This document shows positions 19,391 to 28,957 of a stretch of 64,000 nt of DNA, in pieces. Source of the DNA: Alteromonadaceae bacterium. Its GTDB lineage: Bacteria; Pseudomonadota; Gammaproteobacteria; Enterobacterales; Alteromonadaceae. Both the position numbers and the translations under genes were made by a program. The notes below the pieces were generated by a model. The model searched no databases, had not been told where the DNA came from, and saw only the letters and a program-made list of their open reading frames with translations. The stretch spans positions 1 through 64,000 of the forward strand of contig JALUXV010000530.1 in NCBI GenBank assembly GCA_027013165.1, read 5' to 3'. The stretch's first letter is position 1. Each line of letters opens with the position of its first letter.

Positions 19391-20074
19391 TTACGCGAAA
19401 AATTCTCTTCTTAAATCTTTGTCGGTAAGAAATTGTCCACCAAGCGCTGACGTTCGAGTAAACGAGTTTGTATCTTTTATCCCTCTGGCCTTAACGCAAT
19501 AATGTGTAGCATTAATGGTTACCGCTACGTCTTTAGTTCCCGCCAGTGCCTGTATTGCTACCAGTACTTGTTGCGTTAGACGCTCTTGCACCTGAGGTCG
19601 TTGGGCAAAAAAACTGACTAACCTGTTTAATTTAGACAAGCCAATCACGGTGTCTTTGGGAATATAAGATACTGTCGCTGTGCCGTCGATCGTCACAAAA
19701 TGATGCTCACAGGTACTTGTTAAGCTGATATCGCTAACTTGCACAGGCTCAGCAATTTTCATCTTGTTTTCGATTTGAGTAATCTTAGGAAAATTGCGAT
19801 AGTCCAAGCCACTGAAAATCTCGTTGACATACATTTTGGCAATTCGTTTAGGCGTGTCACACAAACTGTCATCAGCAAGGTCCAAGCCAAGCGTAGTCAT
19901 GATGTCCAGCATCGAAGCTTCAATCTTCTGACGCTTTTGTTCGTCAGATAGGCCATTTGAAACCATAGGGGTTTCGAGCCCAGCCTCTTCTAGTGCTTTC
20001 CTTACTAAAAGCGCAGATTCCGATAATGAAGGTTCTAGTGCATCACGCACGATAACCGCTTCTTTCGCTAACAT
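19391..20074 (-). CDS. folE: GTP cyclohydrolase I
   Basis: This 227-residue protein carries the catalytic signature [20 protein letters not shown] and the C-terminal [11 protein letters not shown]; the two cysteines and the histidine bind zinc. [20 protein letters not shown] is also highly conserved. It converts GTP to dihydroneopterin triphosphate, the first step of folate and pterin synthesis. It is divergent from folM, another pterin gene, across 151 bases. Confidence 0.97.
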   Translation of the reverse strand: MLAKEAVIVRDALEPSLSESALLVRKALEEAGLETPMVSNGLSDEQKRQKIEASMLDIMTTLGLDLADDSLCDTPKRIAKMYVNEIFSGLDYRNFPKITQIENKMKIAEPVQVSDISLTSTCEHHFVTIDGTATVSYIPKDTVIGLSKLNRLVSFFAQRPQVQERLTQQVLVAIQALAGTKDVAVTINATHYCVKARGIKDTNSFTRTSALGGQFLTDKDLRREFFA

Positions 20075-20225
20075 TCGTTTAACCTGTTATAACTACTGAT
20101 ATATTGTATACGGTACAACATGCCAATTTAGATTTGTTGGACTGCAAATTAACATTTATTAAATGCTATTGCCGAATACAGTGGGTCTGTCACAATAAGC
20201 AAATTTTTCGCTTAAAGGTTGTTGT

Positions 20226-20933
20226 ATGTCCTTCCCTGTCTTAATCACTGGTGCCAGTCAACGCATAGGGCTTGCCATGGCAGAGAGCTTACTCGAACAA
20301 GGTAAGCCCATTGTCTTCACCTACAGAACTCACAAACCCGCAGTTGAATCACTCATATCTAAAGGGGCGATCGCTATTTGCGCAGATTTTAGCACTCAGT
20401 CGGGTATTGATCGAGCAATTGTCGAGATTAAGGCAATCAGTAAAAGCTATCGCGCTATTATTCACAACGCCTCAGATTGGGCTAAAGAAGGTGATGATAT
20501 TGATGATCACGCACTCATGGATGCCATGATGACGATTCACGCTACTGCGCCGTATCGCATAAATAGAGCGTTAACAGATGCGCTCACCAATAGAGAAGGC
20601 CCTGCTGATATCATACACATGACTGACTATGTGCAAGATACAGGAAGTGCAAAGCACATGGCCTATGCTGCAAGTAAAGCTGCATTGCATAACCTCACCC
20701 TATCTTTTGCACAACAGCTGGCCCCCAAAGTAAAAGTGAATAGTATTGCCCCAGCACTTTTGATGTTTAACGAGGGAGACGACGATGCATACAAGAAAAA
20801 GGCCTTGAAGAAATCCTTACTCGAAAATGAGCCCGGCGCTATTGAGGCAGTAAATGCGATGCACTTCTTATTCAACAGTACGTATATCACTGGTCAAACT
20901 GTACACCTTAACGGCGGCCGTAACCTGAAATAA
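20226..20933 (+). CDS. folM: Dihydromonapterin reductase, short-chain dehydrogenase family
   Basis: The Rossmann start PVLITGASQRIGLAMAESLLEQG and the active-site YAASKAALHN (Tyr and Lys) are those of short-chain dehydrogenases. ITGQTVHLNGGRNLK at the end fits FolM. FolM reduces dihydromonapterin and dihydrofolate with NADPH. The position next to folE supports a pterin role over a generic reductase. Confidence 0.88.
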   Translation: MSFPVLITGASQRIGLAMAESLLEQGKPIVFTYRTHKPAVESLISKGAIAICADFSTQSGIDRAIVEIKAISKSYRAIIHNASDWAKEGDDIDDHALMDAMMTIHATAPYRINRALTDALTNREGPADIIHMTDYVQDTGSAKHMAYAASKAALHNLTLSFAQQLAPKVKVNSIAPALLMFNEGDDDAYKKKALKKSLLENEPGAIEAVNAMHFLFNSTYITGQTVHLNGGRNLK

Positions 20934-20965
20934 AATTCCCAATTTAATATTCGAACATTTAGATA

Positions 20966-20994
20966 TTGGTGGTGCTTGGGTGACTCGCTATAAT
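20966..20994 (+). promoter_or_regulatory. Promoter of aguA-aguB
   Basis: TTGGTG and TATAAT are spaced by exactly 17 bases in the 88-base gap between folM and aguA, giving a predicted start close to 21000, about 20 bases before the aguA ATG. Confidence 0.55.
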
Positions 20995-21021
20995 TAGCGT
21001 TTTAGTACGCAGAGACACCCA

Positions 21022-22092
21022 ATGCACACACAAAAGCGGTTAGCTCCTGAATGGGCAGATATTGATGCCGTAATTCTTGCTTGGCCCCACAGTGGCACTG
21101 ACTGGGCCCCATGGCTAGCAAAAGCAAGACAAACCTACCTCGACCTCATCCAAGCGATAAACAATGCAAGTGCTGGCGTTGTATTGCTGTGTTCAAAAGA
21201 CGATATCGAAAGTGTTCCCTCACAACTACCGGATGATGCACGCGTACTGATAGTATCGGCCGACTTCAATGATACCTGGGTTCGAGACTATGGTTTTTTA
21301 ACCGTCAATGATGAAAAAGGTTTGGGGCACCCCGTCGAGTTTACATTTAATGGATGGGGAGATAAGTTTGACGCTTGCGCTGACAACCAAGTTAATTCTC
21401 GTTATTTGTCATCACTGTGCAAGCAGCCTTTGACATCCATCAGCTTGGTGGCGGAAGGTGGTGCGCTGGAGATTGATGGCAATGGCGTACTACTCAGCAC
21501 CAAACTGTGTTTGACCAATCCCAAGCGAAATGGCGACTTGTCGTTGGAAGCTTATGCAGAAATGTTTTCAGCATCGTTGGGCTGTAGCAAGGTTATCATT
21601 TTTGAGCATGGTCACTTAGAAGGTGACGATACAGACGGCCACATAGATACCCTAGTGAGGTTTACTCCTAACACTGGTTTAGTACTCCAAGGGGCGAAGA
21701 ACCGTAAAGATGACAGTCACTTTGCAGGTCTTGAGGCATTAAGCCAAGAATGCACAGAAAAGTTACCCGAACACCGTCAATTCCACTTACCCTTGCCTTT
21801 CATTGAGAGTGAAGACGGTGACCGTCTACCTGCGTCTTACGCTAACTACCTTATTTGTAACGGTAACGTACTGCTTCCCGTTTACGGGCAGCCAGAAGAC
21901 GCAGAAGCAATTAGTACAGTGGAAGAGGCTTATCCACACTTTAATGTAGTTCCGGTGGATTGCTCGGTACTCGTGCAACAATACGGAAGCTTGCACTGTA
22001 TTTCGATGCAAGTCCCTAAAAATACATTAACATCAGAAACACTATCTCGCCTTAATCAAGGAGTTAGCATACATGCGACCATCAACCCTTAA
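21022..22092 (+). CDS. aguA: Agmatine deiminase
   Basis: This 356-residue guanidine-modifying enzyme has EWADIDAVILAWPHSGTDW at the start, DTWVRDYGFL with the substrate-binding aspartate, EHGHLEGDDTDGHIDTLVRF with the catalytic histidine, and the nucleophile cysteine in YGSLHCISMQ near the end. It hydrolyses agmatine to N-carbamoylputrescine and ammonia. The stop overlaps the aguB start by 20 bases, so the two steps are translated from one message. Confidence 0.93.
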   Translation: MHTQKRLAPEWADIDAVILAWPHSGTDWAPWLAKARQTYLDLIQAINNASAGVVLLCSKDDIESVPSQLPDDARVLIVSADFNDTWVRDYGFLTVNDEKGLGHPVEFTFNGWGDKFDACADNQVNSRYLSSLCKQPLTSISLVAEGGALEIDGNGVLLSTKLCLTNPKRNGDLSLEAYAEMFSASLGCSKVIIFEHGHLEGDDTDGHIDTLVRFTPNTGLVLQGAKNRKDDSHFAGLEALSQECTEKLPEHRQFHLPLPFIESEDGDRLPASYANYLICNGNVLLPVYGQPEDAEAISTVEEAYPHFNVVPVDCSVLVQQYGSLHCISMQVPKNTLTSETLSRLNQGVSIHATINP

Positions 22093-22966
22093 CATTGGTT
22101 TAGTTCAACAATCGGTTGCCAGCAACGACAAACTCGAGAATTGGCAAAAAAGTGCCAATCGCATTGCAGAACTCGCGGAACAAGGGTGCGAATGTATATT
22201 GCTGCAAGAGCTCCACAGTACGCTGTATTTCTGCCAACAAGAAGACACAGATGTTTTTGACCTTGCTGAACCCATTCCAGGAGACGCCACAGAATACTTC
22301 GGTGCATTAGCAGAAAAGCATAATATTGTACTGGTCACCTCACTGTTTGAAAAACGAGGCTCAGGGCTTTACCACAACACCGCAGTAGTATTCGACCGTA
22401 CGAAAGAGATTGCAGGAAAGTATCGGAAAATGCATATCCCTGACGACCCCGGTTTTTATGAGAAGTTCTACTTTACCCCAGGTGACATGGGATTTACTCC
22501 CATAGAAACCAGTGTGGGTAAGCTCGGTGTACTAATATGTTGGGACCAATGGTATCCAGAAGCGGCAAGGTTAATGGCCATGGCGGGGGCAGATATTCTG
22601 TTTTACCCTACCGCCATTGGCTGGGACATGACAGATACTCCAGAAGAACGTGCGCGGCAGCATGGCGCATGGGAAACAGTTCAGCGTGCCCATGCTGTGG
22701 CTAATTCGGTACCTGTTATTGTGGCTAACCGCACAGGCTTTGAAGCATCGCCCGTAGAAGGCGATCCGGGCATCGAATTTTGGGGGCAGAGCTTTATTGC
22801 TGGACCGCAAGGAGAGATTCTTGCCAAAGCCGAAGCGGGTGAAGAAACCACCTTATCCGTTACACTAGACATGTCGCGTACCGAACAAGTGAAGCGTATT
22901 TGGCCCTACTTCCGCGACCGTCGAATTGATGCCTACGACGACCTCACTAAACGCTGGAGAGACTAG
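22073..22966 (+). CDS. aguB: N-carbamoylputrescine amidase
   Basis: This 297-residue nitrilase-fold enzyme shows the Glu-Lys-Cys triad: Glu in LLQELHST, Lys in KYRKMHIPDDPGFYEKFYF and Cys in LICWDQWYPEAA. It turns N-carbamoylputrescine into putrescine, carbon dioxide and ammonia, completing the arginine-decarboxylase route to putrescine begun by AguA. A short-range overlap with aguA marks a coupled operon. Confidence 0.94.
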   Translation: MRPSTLNIGLVQQSVASNDKLENWQKSANRIAELAEQGCECILLQELHSTLYFCQQEDTDVFDLAEPIPGDATEYFGALAEKHNIVLVTSLFEKRGSGLYHNTAVVFDRTKEIAGKYRKMHIPDDPGFYEKFYFTPGDMGFTPIETSVGKLGVLICWDQWYPEAARLMAMAGADILFYPTAIGWDMTDTPEERARQHGAWETVQRAHAVANSVPVIVANRTGFEASPVEGDPGIEFWGQSFIAGPQGEILAKAEAGEETTLSVTLDMSRTEQVKRIWPYFRDRRIDAYDDLTKRWRD

Positions 22967-22990
22967 CTGATCTGGAGAAACTGGCTGATA

Positions 22991-23014
22991 GAGGTGGTAC
23001 AATTGCACCACCTC
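22991..23014. terminator. Hairpin between convergent aguB and glutathione transferase
   Basis: GAGGTGGT pairs with ACCACCTC around an 8-nt loop in the 60-base convergent gap. No T run follows on either strand, so the terminator role is tentative. Confidence 0.45.
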
Positions 23015-23026
23015 TCACAATACGCG

Positions 23027-23689
23027 TTAACGAGTTACCACTTTACTGGCACCTTTTAATAGCGCTTCTTTGTCTATCTTATTTGGCACTTCTACCCCTC
23101 GGCGGGCAGCTGGCCGTGCCTCTATACTATTTTTCCAGCGTTTTAAATGGTCAAGCCCATCAATACTCGCGCCAGACCATTCGTAAGTTCGTACCCAGCA
23201 CCAATTAGCCATATCCGCAATACTATAGTCATCAACCAAGTATTCATGCTTGGCCAAATGCCCATCTAACACTGTGAACAAACGACGCACCTCGTTTTGA
23301 TAACGATCAATCGCGATGGGGATCTTTTCTTCGAGATAGCGATAAAACACGTTCGCCTGCCCCATCATTGGTCCCACACCGCCCATTTGAAACATTAACC
23401 ATTGGGTAACTTTACTTCGACCAGTTATAGAATTAGGCATAAATAAGCCGGTTTTTTCGGCCAAGTACAACATAATTGCACCAGACTCAAACACCGTGTG
23501 GCCGCCATCTACAGCATGGTCGACTATCACCGGAATACGCCCATTGGGATTCATCGCCAAAAACTCAGCGGTCTTCTGCTCACCTTTCATCAGGTTGACT
23601 GCATGGACGTTATATTCCAATCCCATTTCTTCAAGGGCGACAGACGCTTTCCATCCGTTAGGAGTAGCTGCTGTATATAAATCTATCAT
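23027..23689 (-). CDS. Glutathione S-transferase, YfcG/YghU-like (Nu class)
   Basis: This 220-residue protein starts [21 protein letters not shown] and has the thioredoxin-like domain with [10 protein letters not shown] (cis-Pro) and [15 protein letters not shown]. The helical C-terminal domain follows ([18 protein letters not shown]). The Thr/Asn-containing PNGWK active region is that of Nu-class enzymes, which act as disulfide reductases with two glutathiones. Its ATG overlaps the stop of the upstream transferase by one base (TAATG), so the pair are coupled. Confidence 0.88.
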   Translation of the reverse strand: MIDLYTAATPNGWKASVALEEMGLEYNVHAVNLMKGEQKTAEFLAMNPNGRIPVIVDHAVDGGHTVFESGAIMLYLAEKTGLFMPNSITGRSKVTQWLMFQMGGVGPMMGQANVFYRYLEEKIPIAIDRYQNEVRRLFTVLDGHLAKHEYLVDDYSIADMANWCWVRTYEWSGASIDGLDHLKRWKNSIEARPAARRGVEVPNKIDKEALLKGASKVVTR

Positions 23690-24297
23690 TAGGCTTTTGC
23701 GCTCTCTCTGCCACTCACACTTTCATACCAGCGCTGTAAATTAACTTGCTCGTCTTTCATACGAATATTGATTACCCGTGCAAAGTCCATAGAGCACAAT
23801 GCGGTGATATCAGCAATGGTGAACTTGTCACCGGCAATATATTCAGACTCACCTAATCGGCGTTCAAGAATAGACATATATTTAGCTGCATTGATGCCCG
23901 CTTGTTTACCATACTCTGGAACGGGAACCATACGATCTTTAAAGTAACCCGTGGTATGCTGAAAGCACATGCCTACTTGCAGCATGAAGGCAAACTCAAC
24001 TTGCCGTTGCCACATTGATATTGTTGCTTTCTCTATGGGTGAAGTGCCCATGAGCGGTGGCTCTGGCTGAATAGATTCAAAATAAGTACAAATGGCATCG
24101 GTTTCAGCGATACATGTGCCATCATCAAGTTCAAGGATGGGAATCTTTCCAATAGGGTTCTTTTTGCGCATCTCTTTCGAGAGGTTTTCGCCACTCTGGA
24201 TATCAACCTGAACATAATCAACGTCGATTCCTTTTTCGGCGAGAAACATCCTTACTCGGCGAGGGTTTGGGGCGGTACGTGTTTCATAGATTTTCAT
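23689..24297 (-). CDS. Glutathione S-transferase family protein
   Basis: The frame opens at 24315, but the ATG at 24295-24297 has AAGGTG 7 nt upstream and gives [21 protein letters not shown] (202 residues). The N-terminal thioredoxin fold has [21 protein letters not shown] and the C-terminal helical part [20 protein letters not shown]. It belongs to the generic cytosolic GST family, with unknown substrate. It is upstream of and translationally coupled to a YfcG-like enzyme, suggesting a joint role in thiol chemistry. Confidence 0.87.
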   Translation of the reverse strand: MKIYETRTAPNPRRVRMFLAEKGIDVDYVQVDIQSGENLSKEMRKKNPIGKIPILELDDGTCIAETDAICTYFESIQPEPPLMGTSPIEKATISMWQRQVEFAFMLQVGMCFQHTTGYFKDRMVPVPEYGKQAGINAAKYMSILERRLGESEYIAGDKFTIADITALCSMDFARVINIRMKDEQVNLQRWYESVSGRESAKA

Positions 24298-24446
24298 GCA
24301 AGCACACCTTAACATTCAATTAACAAACATCAAGATAGCAGACTAAGCGCCAACAAAGAGAATGACAAATCACCATCTCCCAGATAAATCTATCAGAATG
24401 GGTGATGGTTGGACCCTATGGGCCAGAATAGTAATTAGAATAGCAA

Positions 24447-25205
24447 CTACTTTGCGTACTCAAAGCACATTAAATAATTCACAGGAACACCTGCTGTGAG
24501 CTTCCATTGCCCTGACAAAGGATTGAGTGACATACCTGTTTGATGACGTAGTACGAAATTATTGGGAACCCATTGTTGAAGCTCACTGGGTTTGACAAAC
24601 TTGTTCCAATCATGAGTGCCTATTGGCAAATACCTTAGGACATATTCTGCACCCACAATAGCAATAAGGTAACTTAACCAAGTTCTATTGAGCGTTGCTA
24701 GTACCAGCATACCACCTGGTTTTACCAAGGAAGCACATTGCTTGATCAGCGCTTCTTGGTCAGGTACGTGCTCAACCACCTCTGCATTGATAACTACGTC
24801 GTATTGTGTTTTCTCAGCAACTAACTCCTCAGCAAGCATATGCCGGTAAGTGACCTCTGCTCCAGTCATTAGTGCATGGCGTTTAGCCACTTCAACACTC
24901 ATACTTGAAGCGTCGATACCAGTCACCTTTGCACCCTGAAGGGCGAGCGGTTCACTAATAAGTCCGCCGCCGCTTCCTATATCTACCACACTAATATCAG
25001 TAAGCGGTTCATTGTTTGACAAGCCAAAGTTGCTGCGGATCTGACGTTCAATAACGCCCAATCGGGCTGCATTAAACGACAGTGCGGTCTTGTACTTGCC
25101 ATTGGGATCCCACCAACTTTGCGCCAGTGCGTCAAATTGGGCAATTTCTTGTGCTGAAACATTATTAGAATGTAGGGCTTCGCTTTTTACGCTTTTATCT
25201 AACAT
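24447..25205 (-). CDS. ubiG: Ubiquinone biosynthesis O-methyltransferase
   Basis: The SAM motif VVDIGSGGGLISEPLA and the UbiG-specific stretch VGAEYVLRYLPIGTHDWNKF identify the enzyme that performs both O-methylations of ubiquinone synthesis. The ORF opens at a TTG at 25226; I use the ATG at 25203-25205 (252 residues), though neither start has a clear ribosome site. There is an N-terminal extension of about 10 residues compared with E. coli UbiG. It lies alone on the minus strand between hemH-DUF4112 and the GST pair. Confidence 0.92.
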   Translation of the reverse strand: MLDKSVKSEALHSNNVSAQEIAQFDALAQSWWDPNGKYKTALSFNAARLGVIERQIRSNFGLSNNEPLTDISVVDIGSGGGLISEPLALQGAKVTGIDASSMSVEVAKRHALMTGAEVTYRHMLAEELVAEKTQYDVVINAEVVEHVPDQEALIKQCASLVKPGGMLVLATLNRTWLSYLIAIVGAEYVLRYLPIGTHDWNKFVKPSELQQWVPNNFVLRHQTGMSLNPLSGQWKLTAGVPVNYLMCFEYAK

Positions 25206-25270
25206 GGGAGGTTTCGAAAACTTCAATGAACTAGTAACACTATACTCGGCAGGCCAATAGTAAGATCAGG

Positions 25271-25678
25271 TCACTCCAGTGAAGCTTCCCACGCTTTTAG
25301 CTTTTCCTGAGTCGCGATATCAACAACAGCTTTGTTGTTTGAAATCCACCAGCGCTCTATGATCCTAACGTTTTTTTGATTGGCTTTAAAAAACACATCG
25401 ACAATGTCACCAACAATAGGGAAAAAGCCCAGAATAAAATCAATAACTGAGTTGCGGAACATTTGCGCGACTAATGCTTTGGGCATGCCCAATGACTTTC
25501 CTAACCACACAATTCTCAAAGATACGAGTAACATAAGCGCGTCGCCCACAACGGGGAACAAACCAACGATAGAATCAAGTCCAATACGCAATGGAACAAA
25601 GGGAACCTTGACGGCTGTATCGAGTAGATTAGCGAGTCGCTGAGCTTTTTTAAGCGCTTTGGGCGCCTTTGCTTCCAT
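25271..25678 (-). CDS. DUF4112 domain membrane-associated protein
   Basis: This 135-residue protein contains the DUF4112 core: VPLRIGLDSIVGLFPVVGDALML followed by IDFILGFFPIVGDIVDVFFKAN. The repeated GLFPVVGD and GFFPIVGD segments form two similar hydrophobic hairpins. The function is unknown. It starts 14 bases after the hemH stop, so it is probably in that operon. Confidence 0.85.
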   Translation of the reverse strand: MEAKAPKALKKAQRLANLLDTAVKVPFVPLRIGLDSIVGLFPVVGDALMLLVSLRIVWLGKSLGMPKALVAQMFRNSVIDFILGFFPIVGDIVDVFFKANQKNVRIIERWWISNNKAVVDIATQEKLKAWEASLE

Positions 25679-25692
25679 GGCATGATTCCTAA

Positions 25693-26772
25693 CTAATTTG
25701 ACGCGCCAAGCATATGAGCTAAACCGGCACGTTTGGAGTTATCACTACTCACCTGCCACCCATGAAGATTGTCTTTAACAATAGAGAAGAGCATTGCTAT
25801 GTGAGCATCATCACTGTTCAGGGCGTCGATGTATTGATACTTTTCACCGCCCGCTTCCATGAAGTATTCGCGATTTTCTTCGCCAATCTCTTCAATGGTT
25901 TCTAAGCAATCAGCAGAAAAACCCGGGCACATGACTTGTATCGATTTAATGCCTTTTTCTGGCAACCCTTTCAAGGTCTCATCGGTATAAGGCTTCAACC
26001 ATTCTTCTCTACCAAACCGAGACTGGAAGGTTGTCATATATTCATCATGAGACAACCCCAGCTTTTGCGCAACCAAACGAGAGGTTTTGTGACACTCACA
26101 ATGATACGGGTCGCCGTTCATTAGATAACGCTTGGGAATACCATGATATGACATTACCAAGAGCTGTGCTTTTCCATGTTCTAGCCAATGGGCCCTTACT
26201 TTGTCAGCTAACGCCTCAATGTAGTCTTCTCTGTCGTTATAGCTATTTACAAAACGAAGCTCGGGTAGCCATCTGCGTTGAGTAAAATCCTTTGCAATCG
26301 CATCGAAAGTAGAGCCAGTGGTAGACGCACTATATTGTGGGTATAACGGCAGAACAACCAGTTTACGCACTCCCTTATCCAACATATTGTCGAGAACACT
26401 GGATACAGATGGGTTGCCGTAGCGCATGGCGAAATCAACGATAACATCGTCACCGTAGGCCGCTTTGCACTTTTCAGCCAAGGCTAAACTCTGCGCTTTG
26501 GTAATAGTAAGCAGTGGTGAGCCTTCATCGGTCCATACCGTTGAGTAAGCTTCGGCTGAACGCTTTGGACGAAAGTTCAGAATAATACCGTTTAAGATGA
26601 ACCACCAAAGTAACCTCGGCACTTCGACAACGCGAGGATCAGATAAAAACTCTTTTAAGTACGGACGCAGCGCTCCTGCTGTCGCGCTTTCAGGCGTACC
26701 CAAGTTGGTAATAAGTACTCCAATCTTGTCAGCTTGAGAGTGGCTAAACCCTTTGTTGCTCTTGTATTTCAT
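25693..26772 (-). CDS. hemH: Ferrochelatase
   Basis: This 359-residue protein starts with KIGVLITNLGTPESATAGALRPYLKEFL, has the catalytic histidine in VMSYHGIPKRYLMNGDPY and a conserved glutamate region near FQSRFGREEWLKPYTD. It inserts ferrous iron into protoporphyrin IX to make heme. It is followed at once by the DUF4112 gene. hemE, an earlier heme gene, lies far away in this window. Confidence 0.96.
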   Translation of the reverse strand: MKYKSNKGFSHSQADKIGVLITNLGTPESATAGALRPYLKEFLSDPRVVEVPRLLWWFILNGIILNFRPKRSAEAYSTVWTDEGSPLLTITKAQSLALAEKCKAAYGDDVIVDFAMRYGNPSVSSVLDNMLDKGVRKLVVLPLYPQYSASTTGSTFDAIAKDFTQRRWLPELRFVNSYNDREDYIEALADKVRAHWLEHGKAQLLVMSYHGIPKRYLMNGDPYHCECHKTSRLVAQKLGLSHDEYMTTFQSRFGREEWLKPYTDETLKGLPEKGIKSIQVMCPGFSADCLETIEEIGEENREYFMEAGGEKYQYIDALNSDDAHIAMLFSIVKDNLHGWQVSSDNSKRAGLAHMLGASN

Positions 26773-26866
26773 TATCCCGTCCGATGAATAGCATTAATAT
26801 TCTTATTATACTGAATTCAGTGGGAATTTGATCTCTTTGAAAAAGCAAATCACGATACCCATGTGG

Positions 26867-28183
26867 TCAAAATTTTAAGCTCATCTCAGAGTATAGATAC
26901 ACCGTATTCTCGCTGTTTACTCTCTGATCAGTATTGTCAAAAAATTCACCTTTAGCCAAATAGATACCCCCTGTTTCTAACATTACTGTTGGATTGAATT
27001 GATATCTAAAACGACCTTCTAATTGATAGCCTAAGAAATCCTCATTGCTGCTGTTAGATAAATTAAGCGATGGCAAACTATCATCCGCCGTTGCCAGCCA
27101 TAAAGCACGGTAACTCATAGAAAGAGAGCTTTCGCTTGAAGGCTTTGCGCGAAAAAGAATGCCCACACTTTTGTGATTCTTACGGGCAAAGAAACCATAC
27201 AAGTTAGTAGCATTAAACTCAGCACGCCTAACGCCAAACAAGGGGTCAAATTGCTTAAATTTATCATCTTCCTCATCTTTATCACCGCTGGCATAATTGA
27301 GCTCGACATCAACTTTCGACGTCCAAACATCATCGAACTTGTGGCCTAACGTTACGTAACCAAACCACGCGTTAACATCGAGATCCGTTATATCTTCAGG
27401 TTTAGACGATGCACGAGCACGTCCTAATTGATATGCCCCCTCAGACTCCACGTGCAGAAAACCACTTAAAAATGACTGCACCAATCGTCCGCCAAATGTG
27501 TGCAAACGCCTGTTCCTTGTATTCAAATCGTCTTGGTCAGACTCTTTTAATCCAAAGTAGTAAAGCTCATACAAATCTTTGTTAGTTAATTCTCGGGTTA
27601 GATAAATACTCCAAACAAGGTTTTCAGGATAGTTTTTATCAAGCTGTACCTTATTGGCATCTAGGTCTGCAAAGTTTCTTGGAAATCGATTGTCCGGCAT
27701 GGCAATGAGCGATTCTATTTTTGTGCTGTCGCTCTTCCAACGAACGTAACCGCCAGTAAATGAGTTTCTAGTGTTTCTGAAACGTGGCCGAGCAAACAAC
27801 CTACGATTTCCTAAATCAAGAGTGAAGCGCCCCAGCTTCAAATCGTTTTCTTGCGAAGCCCCCCACCGATATCCCCAATATGCTTGTATGGGTTCCAGTG
27901 TATTGACATCATCCGTACCTAGAGGTGAATTGGCATCATCCAAAAATACGCGAGCATCTTGAAGTTCGAGCGTCCAATATGATTTGTCGGCAGTGTATGT
28001 CGAGACAAGTTCAAGCCGTGAGCCTAACAGCCTATCAGTAGTGCTCGCGTTGATTCGTGGAGAGTTCTGAATATATTCGTATCGCAGCGCATAAGTACCA
28101 GACAAATCCCACTGCGCCTCACACGACCAATGAAAAAAATACAGAGTAAGCAACAAGATTTGCTTGGCGTTCTTCAAAGACAT
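26867..28183 (-). CDS. Alginate-export-type outer-membrane beta-barrel
   Basis: This 438-residue protein has a signal peptide (QILLLTLYFFHWSCEA). The body alternates polar and hydrophobic residues with many aromatics and ends in a phenylalanine (YLYSEMSLKF), as in outer-membrane barrels. LELQDARVFLDDANSPLGTDDVNTLEP and LKLGRFTLDLGNRRLFARPRFRNT resemble the alginate_exp family. It may pass an anionic oligosaccharide or another solute; no polysaccharide genes are adjacent. It lies beside an IS-containing islet. Confidence 0.78.
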   Translation of the reverse strand: MSLKNAKQILLLTLYFFHWSCEAQWDLSGTYALRYEYIQNSPRINASTTDRLLGSRLELVSTYTADKSYWTLELQDARVFLDDANSPLGTDDVNTLEPIQAYWGYRWGASQENDLKLGRFTLDLGNRRLFARPRFRNTRNSFTGGYVRWKSDSTKIESLIAMPDNRFPRNFADLDANKVQLDKNYPENLVWSIYLTRELTNKDLYELYYFGLKESDQDDLNTRNRRLHTFGGRLVQSFLSGFLHVESEGAYQLGRARASSKPEDITDLDVNAWFGYVTLGHKFDDVWTSKVDVELNYASGDKDEEDDKFKQFDPLFGVRRAEFNATNLYGFFARKNHKSVGILFRAKPSSESSLSMSYRALWLATADDSLPSLNLSNSSNEDFLGYQLEGRFRYQFNPTVMLETGGIYLAKGEFFDNTDQRVNSENTVYLYSEMSLKF

Positions 28184-28287
28184 TTGGGCTTCCTTGGCCG
28201 TTAAAAGTAACGATAACTTACTTATAATATCGTTTAGCCATTAATACTTTTAATAACGAGTGAATATTAGATAGCGCTGAAAAAAAA

Positions 28288-28354
28288 CACCAGCAATGCC
28301 AGGCTATTGAGTCAACTTGGAGCCGTTTTGTTGAAATAACAAAGCGGCTTTTTG
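28288..28354 (+). repeat. Inverted module copy A with terminator hairpin
   Basis: A 36-base module (CACCAGC, GGCTATTGAGT, AACTTGGAGC in order) runs directly into the hairpin AGCCGTTTTGTT-GAAAT-AACAAAGCGGCT and then TTTTT. A related module with a different but equally well-paired hairpin occurs in opposite orientation at 30243-30308. No plus-strand gene lies upstream. TATAAT at 28223-28228, with a weak GTTAAA 17 bases upstream, could start a transcript of about 120 nt ending here. The function is unknown; a small RNA or a relocated 3' UTR are both possible. Confidence 0.6.
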
Positions 28355-28365
28355 CTTGTATAGAC

Positions 28366-28873
28366 TCCCCCGGGCATGCCCGGGGTTCTATCTGCTATAG
28401 CTCCATTTGAAGCTGATCTGAATCCTTCCGACCTTGATGCTCAACGCAGTTACGTATCATGTGCTCGTCTTAGCCTATGCTGCTCACGAAGTATCCCGGC
28501 GACCAAACTGTATTTTCGTTACAATGACCTTCGAAAGCCATTTAAACGTCTTCCGTAAGTTTGACGCGGATTGGGCTTTAAATTTTCCCATGACTTCTGC
28601 TATTGAATGCTTCGGAGGAATTATCATTAGCATGTGTAAATGATCATTGTCGAAGCCCATTCGCTCTATCGTTACGCCAGGCATACTGCGCAGCAGTTTC
28701 GGCAACACTTTGCGCAGATACTCCACGACGAAAGGCTTCAGTATCCGACGCCTGTATTTAGTAACCCAGACAACGTGATACTGAAGTCGATATAAACCAT
28801 GTGATCATACTCTAACTTCCATCTTTGTAGTATGCAGGGCTCAGACTCATTCAGCCTCGGGTAAACCCGTGGT
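28366..28873 (-). mobile_element. Degenerate IS200-like element
   Basis: A broken Y1 transposase gene is flanked by two palindromes, CCCCGGGC-AT-GCCCGGGG (28368-28385) and CGGGT-AA-ACCCG (28858-28869). Subterminal hairpins rather than inverted terminal repeats are the hallmark of IS200/IS605 elements. The limits are approximate because no target-site duplication is made by this family. The two plus-strand ORFs in the track (28376-28558 and 28434-28643) are antisense shadows of it. Confidence 0.7.
28470..28804 (-). pseudogene. tnpA: IS200-like Y1 transposase, frameshifted and startless
   Basis: The minus strand reads GLYRLQYHVVWVTKYRRRIL, then VEYLRKVLPKLL and DNDHLHMLMIIPPKHS with the HUH metal motif (HLH), typical of the single-tyrosine transposases. 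No ATG, GTG or TTG precedes the conserved YHVVW in frame; the ORF track begins only at an internal GTG. After TFKWLSKV the frame shifts by one base (near 28525); the next frame reads ENTVWSPGYFVSSIG, the expected continuation, then stops. The gene is therefore inactive, with at least two lesions. Confidence 0.8.
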
Positions 28874-28905
28874 GTTCTGTCGCTAAGTGACCGTTGACAT
28901 AAACA

Positions 28906-28937
28906 AAAAAACACTGACCAAAATGATCAGTGTTTTT
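28906..28937 (-). terminator. Terminator of the PEP-CTERM gene
   Basis: Read on the minus strand, AAAACACTGA pairs with TCAGTGTTTT across a short loop and a T run follows. It lies 21 bases after the stop of the PEP-CTERM gene. Confidence 0.85.
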
Positions 28938-28957
28938 CATGATTTACTATATAGAAA

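Noticed and set aside
22089-22338. Minus-strand ORFs across aguB (72 and 77 codons)
   Set aside because: Antisense shadows of the nitrilase-family gene, with no features of their own.
28376-28643. Two plus-strand ORFs (60 and 69 codons) near the IS remnant
   Set aside because: Both are antisense to the degenerate transposase.
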